The translations under genes were made by a program, and so were the position numbers. Shown in pieces: positions 33,849-42,633 of a stretch of DNA of 56,421 bases. A model generated the notes under the pieces. The model was given only the letters and a program-made list of their open reading frames with translations. It searched no databases and was not told where the DNA came from. The stretch's first letter is position 1; every line of letters starts with the position of its first letter. Source of the stretch: an uncultured Prevotellaceae bacterium (lineage in GTDB: Bacteria; Bacteroidota; Bacteroidia; Bacteroidales; Bacteroidaceae); NCBI GenBank assembly GCA_902761905.1, contig CACWMK010000053.1, forward strand, positions 1-56,421, in the 5' to 3' direction.

Positions 33849-35672
33849 CTAAGAGTGGAAATGCTCGTATACTATCTTTGCTTTCGCTGGGCCTATTATA
33901 TCTGATAGGGTAGACAGTTCTGCTTCGCGTATCTTCTTGACCGATTTGAGGGTATCTATAAGCTCGTCACGAGTCTTTGGACCTATACCCTTGATATCAT
34001 CCAGCTCAGAGTGTAAAGCACGCTTAGAACGCTTGTCTCGATGGAAAGTTATGGCAAAGCGATGTACCTCGTCCTGTATCTGAGTGAGCACATGGAATAG
34101 CTCTGATTCTACCTTTAGTGCTATCTTCATTGGTGGGAATCCGTACAACAGTTCGTTCGTTCGATGACGATCGTCTTTGGCCAGTCCGGCAATGGGGATA
34201 TCCAGGTTCAATTCGTCTTGAATTACCTCGCGGATTACCTCCATCTGGCCCTTTCCACCATCGGCTATAATCAGGTCGGGTAGGGGTTGTTCTTCTTCTA
34301 TCAGTCTTGTGTATCTCCGATGTACTACTTCCTTCATCGATGCATAGTCATCTGGACCAACTACGGTCTTGATATTGTAACGTTTATAGTCTTTTTTAGA
34401 TGGCTTCATCTTCTTGAAAACTATGCATGCTGCTACGGCATCTGTACCAGAAATATTCGAGTTGTCGAAGCACTCAATCTGGTAGGGTAGTGAGGGTAGA
34501 TGTAGTTTGTCTTGCAACTCCTTCATCAGTCGTGTTTGTTTCTGTTCAGGATTCAGTTTTTCGGCCTGTTTCAAGCGGTCGAATTTGTACTCCTTACAGT
34601 TCATTATCGACAGATCCAGAAGCTTCTTTTTATCTCCCAGTTTGGGTATAGTAAACTTCACTCCGTCCAGTTCTACATCTACCTCTTCCTGCACGATTAT
34701 TTCCTTAGAATCGCTCTTAAAACGTTCTCGCAGTTCTACTATACCTAGTTGCAATAGTTCTGCGTCAGTCTCGTTAAGCTTCTTCTTATATTCTATGGTA
34801 AAGCTTTGGTTTATAGTTCCGTTGGATACGTGAATATAGTTGATGAAAGCCATCTTTTCATCCGAAGTTATCGAGAAAACATCCACCTTATCGATGGTCT
34901 GACTTACTATCTGACTCTTACTTACAAACCCATCCAGAGCAAGATACTTACGTTTTACTTCTTCGGCTTCTTCGAATCTTAGTTCTTCTGATAGCTTGAG
35001 CATTTCATCTTTTAGATCTCTAAGCACCTCGCGAGTGTTTCCTTTAAGAATTTCGCGTGCTTGAGATATATTCTTTTGATAGTCTTCGTAGCTCTGTTTT
35101 CCTACGCACGGCCCCATACATTTCTTTATATGATAGTCCAGACAAACGCGATACTTGCCGCTCTCTATTCCCTCCTTTGTGATTGGCTGGCTACAGGTTC
35201 GTGGATTATATAGTTCTTTTATCAGATTGAGTACGTCGTACATTGCGCTCACCTTAGCGTATGGGCCGTAGTATGATCCCCATTTCTTGTTGATGGTTCG
35301 TGTTTTGAATATACGAGGGAAGAATTCGTTGGTGATACAGATGCTAGGGTAGGTCTTACCATCTTTTAGCAGTACGTTGTATCTAGGGTTGTATTTCTTG
35401 ATGAGCGAGTTCTCTAGTAGCAGGGCGTCCTCTTCTGTATTAACTACGGTGTAGCTAATGTCGAATATCTTGCTTACCAATACTTTCGTTTTGAATCTAT
35501 CGACTTCCGTATGGAAGTAGCTCGATACTCTGTTCTTCAGACTCTTTGCCTTGCCTACATATATAATAGTATGCTCTTCGTCATAGAACTGATAGCTACC
35601 AGGTTTGTCTGGCAACCGTCTTACTATTCCTTTCAGATACTCAAGTCTTTTCTCGTTTTCTTCCTTCGTCAT
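33849..35672 (-). CDS. uvrC: Excinuclease ABC subunit C
   Basis: 607 aa. GIY-YIG nuclease at the N-terminus (PGSYQFYDEEHTIIYVGKAKS), UVR motif (LSEELRFEEAEEVKRKYLAL), RNase H-like second nuclease (ECFDNSNISGTDAVA, LIIADGGKGQ) and a C-terminal HhH pair (DIKGIGPKTRDELI, DIIGPAKAKIVYEHF). It makes both incisions in nucleotide excision repair. The gap to apt contains a parS site and a 13-bp stem hairpin. Confidence 0.96.
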   Translation of the reverse strand: MTKEENEKRLEYLKGIVRRLPDKPGSYQFYDEEHTIIYVGKAKSLKNRVSSYFHTEVDRFKTKVLVSKIFDISYTVVNTEEDALLLENSLIKKYNPRYNVLLKDGKTYPSICITNEFFPRIFKTRTINKKWGSYYGPYAKVSAMYDVLNLIKELYNPRTCSQPITKEGIESGKYRVCLDYHIKKCMGPCVGKQSYEDYQKNISQAREILKGNTREVLRDLKDEMLKLSEELRFEEAEEVKRKYLALDGFVSKSQIVSQTIDKVDVFSITSDEKMAFINYIHVSNGTINQSFTIEYKKKLNETDAELLQLGIVELRERFKSDSKEIIVQEEVDVELDGVKFTIPKLGDKKKLLDLSIMNCKEYKFDRLKQAEKLNPEQKQTRLMKELQDKLHLPSLPYQIECFDNSNISGTDAVAACIVFKKMKPSKKDYKRYNIKTVVGPDDYASMKEVVHRRYTRLIEEEQPLPDLIIADGGKGQMEVIREVIQDELNLDIPIAGLAKDDRHRTNELLYGFPPMKIALKVESELFHVLTQIQDEVHRFAITFHRDKRSKRALHSELDDIKGIGPKTRDELIDTLKSVKKIREAELSTLSDIIGPAKAKIVYEHFHS

Positions 35673-35692
35673 CTTGTGCCTTTTTTAATTGT

Positions 35693-35735
35693 CAATCTCG
35701 CGAAAGCCCCTAAACGAAAGCGTTTCGCGAGATTG
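35693..35735. other. Long perfect hairpin next to parS
   Basis: CAATCTCGCGAAA (35693-35705) is perfectly inverted as TTTCGCGAGATTG (35723-35735), with a 17-nt loop that itself can fold (AAACG/CGTTT). No T-run follows on the minus strand, so it is not an ordinary terminator. Its right arm ends at the base before the parS site. Confidence 0.7.
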
Positions 35736-35751
35736 TGTTTCACGTGGAACA
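35736..35751 (-). promoter_or_regulatory. parS centromere site 1
   Basis: The 16-bp sequence reads TGTTCCACGTGAAACA on the minus strand, matching the conserved bacterial parS (TGTTNCACGTGAAACA) at every position. ParB binds parS to load and spread on DNA for chromosome segregation. It lies just past the apt stop. Confidence 0.88.
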
Positions 35752-35755
35752 TCTT

Positions 35756-36283
35756 TTAGATAGTGAGTAACGTAGTCAGGTCGATACCCTCAAACTCGTC
35801 TCTGCCGTGCAGTCCCTCGTCTTTTATTTCTATGATAAAGTTGATGTATACCTTCTTGGGGTGGAAGTGCTGAACTAAGTTGTAAGCAGCCTTGGCTGTT
35901 CCTCCTGTTGCCAACAAGTCGTCATGTATCAATACTACATCGTTCTCATCGATAGAATCGATATGCATCTCGATGGTATCTACACCATATTCTTTAGAGA
36001 ATGATTCCTTGATTACTGTCGAGGGCAACTTTCCTGGTTTGCGAGCCATCACCATTCCGCAACCTAATCTTGCGGCTAGGGCAGCAGCCATGATGAAACC
36101 TCGACTCTCGATTCCAACGATCTTAGTTATGCCCTTGTCTTTGTAGAGCGCTTCCATCTCGTCGAGCATAATCTGTAAGCACTCGGCATTCTTGTAGAGA
36201 GTTGTCACGTCTCTGAAGTTGATGCCCTTCTTTGGGAAATCTGGTATGCAACGCAGATTGTCAAGCAGTGTTTTGTTGTTCAT
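35756..36283 (-). CDS. apt: Adenine phosphoribosyltransferase
   Basis: 175 aa from ATG 36283 (MNNKTLLDNLRCIPDFPKKG). An upstream ATG at 36334 would add MFHVKHEASNKLYNSLI, but those codons are the translated parS site, so the shorter start is preferred. The PRPP-binding motif is VVLIHDDLLATGGTAKAA and VGIESRGFIMAAALAARLG is typical. It salvages adenine to AMP. Confidence 0.93.
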   Translation of the reverse strand: MNNKTLLDNLRCIPDFPKKGINFRDVTTLYKNAECLQIMLDEMEALYKDKGITKIVGIESRGFIMAAALAARLGCGMVMARKPGKLPSTVIKESFSKEYGVDTIEMHIDSIDENDVVLIHDDLLATGGTAKAAYNLVQHFHPKKVYINFIIEIKDEGLHGRDEFEGIDLTTLLTI

Positions 36284-36317
36284 AATCAGTGAGTTATAAA
36301 GTTTGTTACTTGCTTCA

Positions 36318-36333
36318 TGTTTCACGTGGAACA
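36318..36333 (-). promoter_or_regulatory. parS centromere site 2
   Basis: A second perfect TGTTCCACGTGAAACA on the minus strand, 582 bp from site 1 and in the same orientation, in the 50-bp gap between mnmG and apt. Confidence 0.88.
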
Positions 36334-38253
36334 TTATCTTCCTAATAGTACCAGCAACACGTTGATGTCGCTAGGGGATACGCCAGGGATGCGACTTGCC
36401 TGTGCCAGTGTCTCTGGTTGAATCTTTGTCAACTTCTGGCGACATTCTGTCGAAAGGCCTTGCAGGTTTTCATAATGGAATCTTCCGCGAATACGTATGT
36501 TCTCCAGACGATGCATCTTTTCGGCTACCAAGCGTTCGCGATCGATATAACCTTTATATTTCATTCTAATCTCTGCAGCCTCTGTTATTTCCTCCTTACG
36601 ATTATTCGGACGATCTAATACCTCTTTTAATGATGGAATCGCCTCTGAGAGGTTTTTAAGATTCAGCTGTGGACGATTAACAAGGTCGATCAGTTTGCAG
36701 CCAAACTGGAGTGGGGTAGTGCCCAGAGCCTCGAGAGTTGGATTAATCAGTCTTGGTTTTATCGCGAAGTTCTGGCAGAAAGTTTCGATTTCTTCGATAG
36801 CTTGTTTCTTTTCCATCCACCAGTCGTAGCGGTCTTTCTTTACGATACCCAGCTCGTAGCCCTTTTCTGTCAGTCGTGCGTCGGCATCATCCTGACGGAG
36901 AAGTATGCGATACTCTGCGCGCGATGTGAACATACGATATGGCTCGTCGACACCTTTTGTTACCAAATCATCGATCAATACGCCGATATATGCTTCATCG
37001 CGATGCAGTATGAACTCTCTGTTGGCAGCATCTGTGTCGCTGGCAGCACAGCCGGCTTTCAGTGCGGCATTGATTCCTGCCAGTGTTCCTTGTCCGCCAG
37101 CTTCCTCGTATCCAGTGGTACCATTTACCTGTCCGGCCATAAACAGACCTTCAATAATCTTCGATTCCAACGAATGATTAAGCTGTGTTGGGTCGAAGAA
37201 ATCGTATTCTATTGCATAGCCCGGTCGATACACTTTCACGTCTCTGAATGCAGGCATTTTCTTCAGAGCCTCAATCTGCACGTCCATTGGCAGCGACGAT
37301 GAGAAGCCGTTAAGATACATCTCGTTGGTATCCTCGCCCTCAGGTTCCAAGAATAGTGGATGCTTGTCTCTGTCTGGGAAGGTAACAAGCTTGGTCTCGA
37401 TAGATGGACAATAACGCGGACCTATCGATTGAATCTGACCATTATATAGTGGTGAATCCTCCAGTCCGCTTTTCAGCATTTCATGCACTTCGGCGTTGGT
37501 GTTTACTGTCCAGCAGGGCAACTGCTTCAGCGCGCCACCTTTATTCATATAGCTGAACTGGTACGGACGACTCTCGCCTGGCTGCTCTTCCAGATCCTCA
37601 AAGTGTACTGAACGCTTATCGATGCGTACAGGAGTGCCTGTCTTCATTCTAGCCGAAACCACACTATGACGGGTGATACTCTCGGTGAAATGGGCAACTG
37701 CTGGTTCGGCTATACGTCCACCTGGTACCATCTTACGGCCTATATGCATCAGTCCGTTGAGGAAAGTACCAGCGGTGATAACTATGCTCTTGGCATATAT
37801 CTCTGTGCCCCAGATGGTGCGCACGCCGATAGCACGAACATTGCCGCTCTCAGAGCCTGAAATGGGCTCTGTAAGTAGTTCGTCGGCCTGGTCCTGCCAC
37901 ACATCCAAATTATCGGTTTCATCGATATGTTTGCGCCATTCCCAAATAAACTTGCCGCGATCGCACTGGGCACGAGGACTCCATACGGCAGGCCCCTTGC
38001 CCACGTTGAGCATACGGAACTGGATGGATGTGGCATCAGTTACCAGTCCCATCTGTCCGCCTAGTGCGTCAATCTCTCTTACTATCTGACCTTTAGCTAT
38101 TCCGCCAATAGCAGGATTGCACGACATCTGTGCAATCTTGTTCATATCCATCGTCACCAAACAAGTTTTGGCGCCCATGTTGGCCGAAGCACAAGCTGCC
38201 TCACAACCAGCATGACCGCCACCGATGACGATTACATCATACTTTAATATCAC
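36334..38253 (-). CDS. mnmG: tRNA uridine-5-carboxymethylaminomethyl synthesis enzyme
   Basis: 639 aa from GTG 38253, which overlaps the TGA of the upstream rhodanese gene (GTGA). An in-frame ATG at 38283 lies inside that gene and would put ten unusual residues before the conserved start. FAD-binding YDVIVIGGGHAGCEAACASA opens the protein; MSCNPAIGGIAKGQIVREID and AGQVNGTTGYEEAGGQG are family signatures. With MnmE it modifies U34 of tRNAs. mnmG (gidA) is often near the origin, in keeping with the parS sites. Confidence 0.95.
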   Translation of the reverse strand: MILKYDVIVIGGGHAGCEAACASANMGAKTCLVTMDMNKIAQMSCNPAIGGIAKGQIVREIDALGGQMGLVTDATSIQFRMLNVGKGPAVWSPRAQCDRGKFIWEWRKHIDETDNLDVWQDQADELLTEPISGSESGNVRAIGVRTIWGTEIYAKSIVITAGTFLNGLMHIGRKMVPGGRIAEPAVAHFTESITRHSVVSARMKTGTPVRIDKRSVHFEDLEEQPGESRPYQFSYMNKGGALKQLPCWTVNTNAEVHEMLKSGLEDSPLYNGQIQSIGPRYCPSIETKLVTFPDRDKHPLFLEPEGEDTNEMYLNGFSSSLPMDVQIEALKKMPAFRDVKVYRPGYAIEYDFFDPTQLNHSLESKIIEGLFMAGQVNGTTGYEEAGGQGTLAGINAALKAGCAASDTDAANREFILHRDEAYIGVLIDDLVTKGVDEPYRMFTSRAEYRILLRQDDADARLTEKGYELGIVKKDRYDWWMEKKQAIEEIETFCQNFAIKPRLINPTLEALGTTPLQFGCKLIDLVNRPQLNLKNLSEAIPSLKEVLDRPNNRKEEITEAAEIRMKYKGYIDRERLVAEKMHRLENIRIRGRFHYENLQGLSTECRQKLTKIQPETLAQASRIPGVSPSDINVLLVLLGR

Positions 38254-38648
38254 TTCACAGTCTCCTTTCCTGCTTCTTTCCAAGCCACTATGCCGCCTTC
38301 CAGATTGAATACAAAGTATCCCTCTGCAGCCAGCTTGCCTGCAGCCATAGCACTACGGCGCCCTGTGCGGCAGTAAACCATCACGGTCTTGTCCTTTGGC
38401 AGCATCTCTTTGGCTTTGCTCATAAATGTCAGGCTGTCCTTTACATCGATGTTGATTGCGCCCTTCAGATGTCCCTCCTTGTATTCTGCTGGTGTGCGGA
38501 CATCTACCAGCACGCAGTCATCGCCACTGTTTTCTAGTGTGTGATGGAAACCATCTACTTCGATCGTCATAAACGCATCGTTAGCATTTTGTGCCCAGCC
38601 CATAGTGAATGCGGCTGACAGCAACATAGTCAAAAACAGTTTCTTCAT
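38250..38648 (-). CDS. Exported rhodanese-like protein
   Basis: 132 aa. Signal peptide MKKLFLTMLLSAAFTMGWAQ sends it to the periplasm. The rhodanese domain has DVRTPAEYKEGHLKGAINID and the active-site loop YCRTGRRSAMAA with the catalytic Cys. It may handle sulfane sulfur or protein thiols outside the cytoplasm. Promoter -7 box at 38680-38687. It is translationally coupled to mnmG. Confidence 0.9.
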   Translation of the reverse strand: MKKLFLTMLLSAAFTMGWAQNANDAFMTIEVDGFHHTLENSGDDCVLVDVRTPAEYKEGHLKGAINIDVKDSLTFMSKAKEMLPKDKTVMVYCRTGRRSAMAAGKLAAEGYFVFNLEGGIVAWKEAGKETVK

Positions 38649-38679
38649 AATCTTTTTCCTTTTTTTATTATTACGGTTG

Positions 38680-38707
38680 CAAAGATACGAATATTTTTGT
38701 ATTTTTG
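38680..38707. promoter_or_regulatory. Divergent promoters, rhodanese and M16 peptidase
   Basis: TATCTTTG on the minus strand (38680-38687) and TATTTTTG on the plus strand (38700-38707), 12 bp apart. Confidence 0.6.
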
Positions 38708-38741
38708 CACCGATTTAAACAAAAAAGTAAGTTATTAACCT

Positions 38742-41609
38742 ATGAAACGAATTGTTTTCTCAATCGCTGCAGTGCTGGTTGCAACCACAGCTGCGGCGCA
38801 GTTGGAAGTTAAAGAACTAAAGTTGAGCAACGGCATGTCCGTTTGGCTTAACGAAGACCACTCACAACCCAAGGTTTTTGGTGCAGTTGTTGTAAGGGCT
38901 GGTGCAAAGGACTGCCCCAATACAGGTATTGCCCACTACTTTGAGCACATCATGTTTAAAGGAACTGACCGCTTGGGCACCATTGATTACGCTGCCGAAA
39001 AGCCTCTGCTGGATAGCATCTCTGCCCAGTACGACCTGCTATCGCAGACTAAGGATGATGCCGAGCGCAGTCGTATTCAGTTGAAAATCAACGAGTTAAG
39101 TGTTAAAGCGGCTGATTTCTCTATCCCCAACGAGTTCAATCGATTGATATCAAAGTATGGTGGTAGTGGTCTGAATGCGGGCACTGGTTATGATATGACC
39201 TACTATCACAATGAGTTTTTGCCCCATTTCATCGAGCAATGGTGCTGGCTTAACTCTGAGCGACTGATGACCCCTGTGTATCGTGGATTCCAGGGCGAGC
39301 TTGAGAATGTGTACGAAGAAAAGAACCGTTCGGCCGATGGTATGGGCGATGCCATGGAGAAGGTTATGGGTGCTGTGTTCAAGACTCAGCCTTATGGCTA
39401 CCCCATCATTGGTTCTACTGAGAGCCTGAAGAACCCACGCTTGTCGGATATGGCCGAATTCTACAAGAAGTACTATGTGGCCTCGAATATGTGCTTGGTG
39501 CTTTGTGGCGATATTACTCCCAGCGACGAACTTACTGCCCTGCTCGAGAAAACATTCGGTCGCGTGCAGACGGGCCCTGTGCCACAGCGTGGATATAGTC
39601 CGATGCCAGAGATTCAGGCTGGCGAGCGACAGGAAATTACACTCCCTATTCCGCTTATTGGTGCGGAGGTATTGGTATTCAAGGGTGCAACCGACTATGA
39701 GCCCGATGCTAATGCTCTGGAACTGGCCAACGGACTGCTCTCTAACGGCAAGGCAGGTCTGCTCGACTCGCTGATGAACGAACATAAGGTGATGGCTTCG
39801 CTCGCTCTGAACGTAGGTTTTGACGATGCCGCGGGTACAGCTGTGCTCATCATTCCAAAGCTTTTGGGAAAGATTAAGACTGCTGAGGAACGCGTGATGG
39901 AGCAGGTTAAGCAGGTGATGGAGGGCAACTTTAGCGACAGCCAGCTTGAGGCTCTGAAACAAGAGATGGTGATGAGTGCAGAGAAGAAACTGGAGACCAT
40001 CGACGATCGCTCTGAACTGCTGATAGATCTGTTCTCGAAAGGTAAGACCTGGCAGGATGCACTCGATAAGATTGAGAGCATTAAACGTCTGACCAAGGCT
40101 GATGTAGTAGCTGCTGCCAAGAAGTACTATGGCGCCAACTACATTACTCTGGTAAAGAAGTACGGCACACCTAATAAGGAGACACTGAAACAGCCTGGCT
40201 ACAAGCCCATTTCGCCAAAGAATACCGATGCTAAGTCTGACTTTGCCCGCCAGCTGGAGCAAATACCTGTAAATCAGGTAGATATACGCACCGTTGACTT
40301 GCAGACAGCAGCAGATACCAAGCAACTTAACGACCACGTCACCTTATATTATAAGAAGAATCCTATCAACGATATCTTCACGTTTAATCTGCGGTTCAAG
40401 GATGGCAAGCTGCACACACCAGCACTCGATGTTCTGAGCTCGTATCTCTCGTCGCTAGGCACCGATTCGCTCAAGAAACAGCAGCTGGAGAAGGCTTGGC
40501 AGCAGATAAACACCACGATGGGTATTAACGCTGGTAACAATACATTTGTGTTCACTCTCACTGGTCCTGACAAGCAGTTCGTGCCTACCCTCCGCCTGCT
40601 GGCCCACTTCCTGCGCTCGGCCAAGGGCGACGACGAGGCACTTAAGGATGCCAAGGATGCCGATAAGGTAGACCGCAAAAGCTTTGGCAAACAGAAGGAC
40701 GATGTGCTTGCTCCGATGCGCGAACTCGTGATGTATGGCAGCAAATCTACGTTTCTGAACCAGCTTAGCAAGAAGGAGATTAAGGCGCTTAAGAACGAAG
40801 ATCTGCTCAGCTTGTTCCGCGAGTTGCAGCAGTATGATTGCGAGTTGCTGTATTGTGGCACAAAATCTATCGACGACGTTGCAGCGGCCGCACAGCAGGC
40901 ATTACCACTCAGTCAGTGCTCACGCAAGGCGGCCGATACCTTCCGCCCATTGCAGCAGTATAGTGAGCCTACGGTTTACTTCTACAACGTGCCCAAATCG
41001 CGCCAGAACTACGTGGTAAGCTACGATGCTATCGGCGCTCTGCCCACAGCAGAGGATCGTGCCAAACTATCGCTCTTCGACGAGTATTTCGGCGGCAGCA
41101 TGTCGTCAGTACTCTTCCAGAACGTACGTGAGTTCCGCTCGCTGGCCTACAGCACTGGTGGTCGCGCTTATGGCGCCAGTCTGGCACAGCATCCTGAGGC
41201 CGTTCTGGGCTACATCACAGCCACTGGCACCCAGGCCGACAAGACTATGGAAGCACTCGCCACAGTAGACTCGCTGCTGCGCCAGATGCCTATGAAGGAG
41301 AACAATCTGGATGCCGCCCGCCAGACCGTGCTCAATGAGATACAAAACGGTTATCCTACTTTCCGCAATATGCCCGCCTTCGTGGCCAATCAGCGCATGC
41401 TGGGCAACACTGTCGACCCCAATGCCGCTAAAGCCCGACTGCTGCCAGGCATTAGTGCTCAAGACGTAATCCTGTTCCACCAGCAGCGCATCGCAGGCAA
41501 CAGCAACCGCGTGTGGATTATCATCGGCGACAAGAAACTCACCGACCTGAAAGCCCTCGCTCGCTACGGCAAGGTGGTAGAACTTAAGAAGGAAGATGTG
41601 GTAAGATAA
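38742..41609 (+). CDS. M16 family zinc metallopeptidase, two-domain
   Basis: 955 aa. Signal peptide MKRIVFSIAAVLVATTAAA. The inverted zinc motif HxxEH is HYFEHIMFKGT near residue 65, with the downstream Glu in ENVYEEKNRSADG. The C-terminal half repeats the fold without the zinc motif (SRQNYVVSYDAIGAL, EFRSLAYSTGGRAYG), as in pitrilysin/insulinase-type proteins. It probably degrades peptides in the periplasm. Single-gene unit. Confidence 0.92.
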   Translation: MKRIVFSIAAVLVATTAAAQLEVKELKLSNGMSVWLNEDHSQPKVFGAVVVRAGAKDCPNTGIAHYFEHIMFKGTDRLGTIDYAAEKPLLDSISAQYDLLSQTKDDAERSRIQLKINELSVKAADFSIPNEFNRLISKYGGSGLNAGTGYDMTYYHNEFLPHFIEQWCWLNSERLMTPVYRGFQGELENVYEEKNRSADGMGDAMEKVMGAVFKTQPYGYPIIGSTESLKNPRLSDMAEFYKKYYVASNMCLVLCGDITPSDELTALLEKTFGRVQTGPVPQRGYSPMPEIQAGERQEITLPIPLIGAEVLVFKGATDYEPDANALELANGLLSNGKAGLLDSLMNEHKVMASLALNVGFDDAAGTAVLIIPKLLGKIKTAEERVMEQVKQVMEGNFSDSQLEALKQEMVMSAEKKLETIDDRSELLIDLFSKGKTWQDALDKIESIKRLTKADVVAAAKKYYGANYITLVKKYGTPNKETLKQPGYKPISPKNTDAKSDFARQLEQIPVNQVDIRTVDLQTAADTKQLNDHVTLYYKKNPINDIFTFNLRFKDGKLHTPALDVLSSYLSSLGTDSLKKQQLEKAWQQINTTMGINAGNNTFVFTLTGPDKQFVPTLRLLAHFLRSAKGDDEALKDAKDADKVDRKSFGKQKDDVLAPMRELVMYGSKSTFLNQLSKKEIKALKNEDLLSLFRELQQYDCELLYCGTKSIDDVAAAAQQALPLSQCSRKAADTFRPLQQYSEPTVYFYNVPKSRQNYVVSYDAIGALPTAEDRAKLSLFDEYFGGSMSSVLFQNVREFRSLAYSTGGRAYGASLAQHPEAVLGYITATGTQADKTMEALATVDSLLRQMPMKENNLDAARQTVLNEIQNGYPTFRNMPAFVANQRMLGNTVDPNAAKARLLPGISAQDVILFHQQRIAGNSNRVWIIIGDKKLTDLKALARYGKVVELKKEDVVR

Positions 41610-41616
41610 ACACCTG

Positions 41617-42486
41617 CTATCGGCTCCAGGCGCGCTTGGTTTGCAGCAGCACGCTAAGCAGTATCAAGCCTATGCCGATGTAGAACGAGAAGTTAATCTC
41701 TCGGCCCTCGCCGAAGATGAGGAAAGCCAGAATAATCGTGTAACACGGTTCGAGGTTGTAACTCAGATTCACGGTGAAGGCCGAGAGGCGTTTAAGTGCC
41801 TGAATCTGAAGCAGATACATTCCCACTGTGCAGAACAGCGAGTGGCAAAGCATCAGCCAGAGGTTCGATCCGCTGGGTATCACCACCACAGGTTGTTGCG
41901 ATGGGAAAACCAGCAGATACAGGGGGATGATCATCGATACCAGCACCAGTCCACCCGACATCTGATACATCAGCACCGTGCGACTGCGCACGCCCACGCT
42001 CACCTTCTTGTTGCAGATGGCATAGAGCGCACACACAGCGCTCGACACCACGCCTATCATTATGCCGTAGCGATAGCGAGCGTCAAATGAAAAAATACAC
42101 AATACGCCAGCCACCGTTATCAGCGAGAACAGCAGCTCCGTCCACGAAAGTCGACGCTTGTAAATAAGCGGTTCCAGTAAGGCCGTAAAGAATCCTATCA
42201 GCGAGAAACAGATTACGCCTATCGACACGTTCGAGGCCTTGATGCTGCCGTAAAACAGTATCCAGTGGAATCCCAGCAGCGCTCCACAACCGCACAACTG
42301 CAGAAACTTGCGCCAACCCACCTTGGGCAGACCAGTAAACACCAGCAGAATAGCACTGGTAAACACCATGCGATACCACACTATATCCACCTCGTTCAGC
42401 GTTATCAGTCGGCCAAACAAGCCCGTAAAGCCCGCCAGCATCACACTCAAGTGCAGCTGTATAAATCCCTTGTTAGTCTCGTTCAT
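41617..42486 (-). CDS. EamA/DMT family transporter
   Basis: 289 aa from ATG 42486 (MNETNKGFIQLHLSVM). The frame is open to 42570, but the promoter -7 box at 42506-42513 and a 9-bp repeat (read as DKWDNWD) lie in that extension. About ten membrane segments in two EamA repeats, e.g. GFHWILFYGSIKASNVSIGV and FTVNLSYNLEPCYTIILAFL. A drug/metabolite exporter of unknown substrate. Convergent with the M16 gene. Confidence 0.9.
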   Translation of the reverse strand: MNETNKGFIQLHLSVMLAGFTGLFGRLITLNEVDIVWYRMVFTSAILLVFTGLPKVGWRKFLQLCGCGALLGFHWILFYGSIKASNVSIGVICFSLIGFFTALLEPLIYKRRLSWTELLFSLITVAGVLCIFSFDARYRYGIMIGVVSSAVCALYAICNKKVSVGVRSRTVLMYQMSGGLVLVSMIIPLYLLVFPSQQPVVVIPSGSNLWLMLCHSLFCTVGMYLLQIQALKRLSAFTVNLSYNLEPCYTIILAFLIFGEGREINFSFYIGIGLILLSVLLQTKRAWSR

Positions 42487-42505
42487 ATCATCAAATTTTC
42501 GGCTG

Positions 42506-42513
42506 CAAAGATA
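42506..42513 (-). promoter_or_regulatory. Promoter -7 box of the EamA gene
   Basis: TATCTTTG on the minus strand, 19 bp upstream of ATG 42486. Confidence 0.55.
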
Positions 42514-42523
42514 ATAAAAATCC

Positions 42524-42550
42524 TTGTCCCAATTGTCCCATTTGTCACAA
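42524..42550 (-). repeat. 27-bp repeat of 9-bp units, copy A
   Basis: On the minus strand it is three 9-bp steps of GACAAnTGG framed by TTGT and CAA. Identical over all 27 bp to copy B at 43998-44024 in the opposite orientation; diverged copy C is inside the DUF3987 gene. Confidence 0.9.
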
Positions 42551-42599
42551 ATCTGCGCCTTTTGCCCCAAAAATGTTTGGTGGTTTCATCGGCAATCAC

Positions 42600-42607
42600 T
42601 ATCTTTG
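42600..42607 (+). promoter_or_regulatory. Promoter -7 box of the CAT-like gene
   Basis: TATCTTTG on the plus strand, 26 bp upstream of ATG 42634. Confidence 0.6.
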
Positions 42608-42633
42608 CAGCGCAGAAAGTATAGATAGAAACG

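Noticed and set aside
36284-36334. Longer apt N-terminus beginning MFHVKHEA
   Set aside because: These codons are the parS site plus spacer; the conserved protein starts at MNNKTLLDNL.
38254-38283. Upstream ATG start for mnmG
   Set aside because: It lies inside the rhodanese gene and adds residues not typical of MnmG; GTG 38253 overlaps the rhodanese stop in a normal coupling.
39150-40337. 395-codon open frame antisense to the M16 peptidase
   Set aside because: The plus-strand frame has signal peptide, zinc motif and family features; the antisense frame has no recognisable motif and is long only because of codon bias.
42487-42570. 28-residue N-terminal extension of the EamA protein (contains DKWDNWDK)
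   Set aside because: It is the translated 27-bp repeat plus the promoter -7 box; the protein starts at MNETNKGF.
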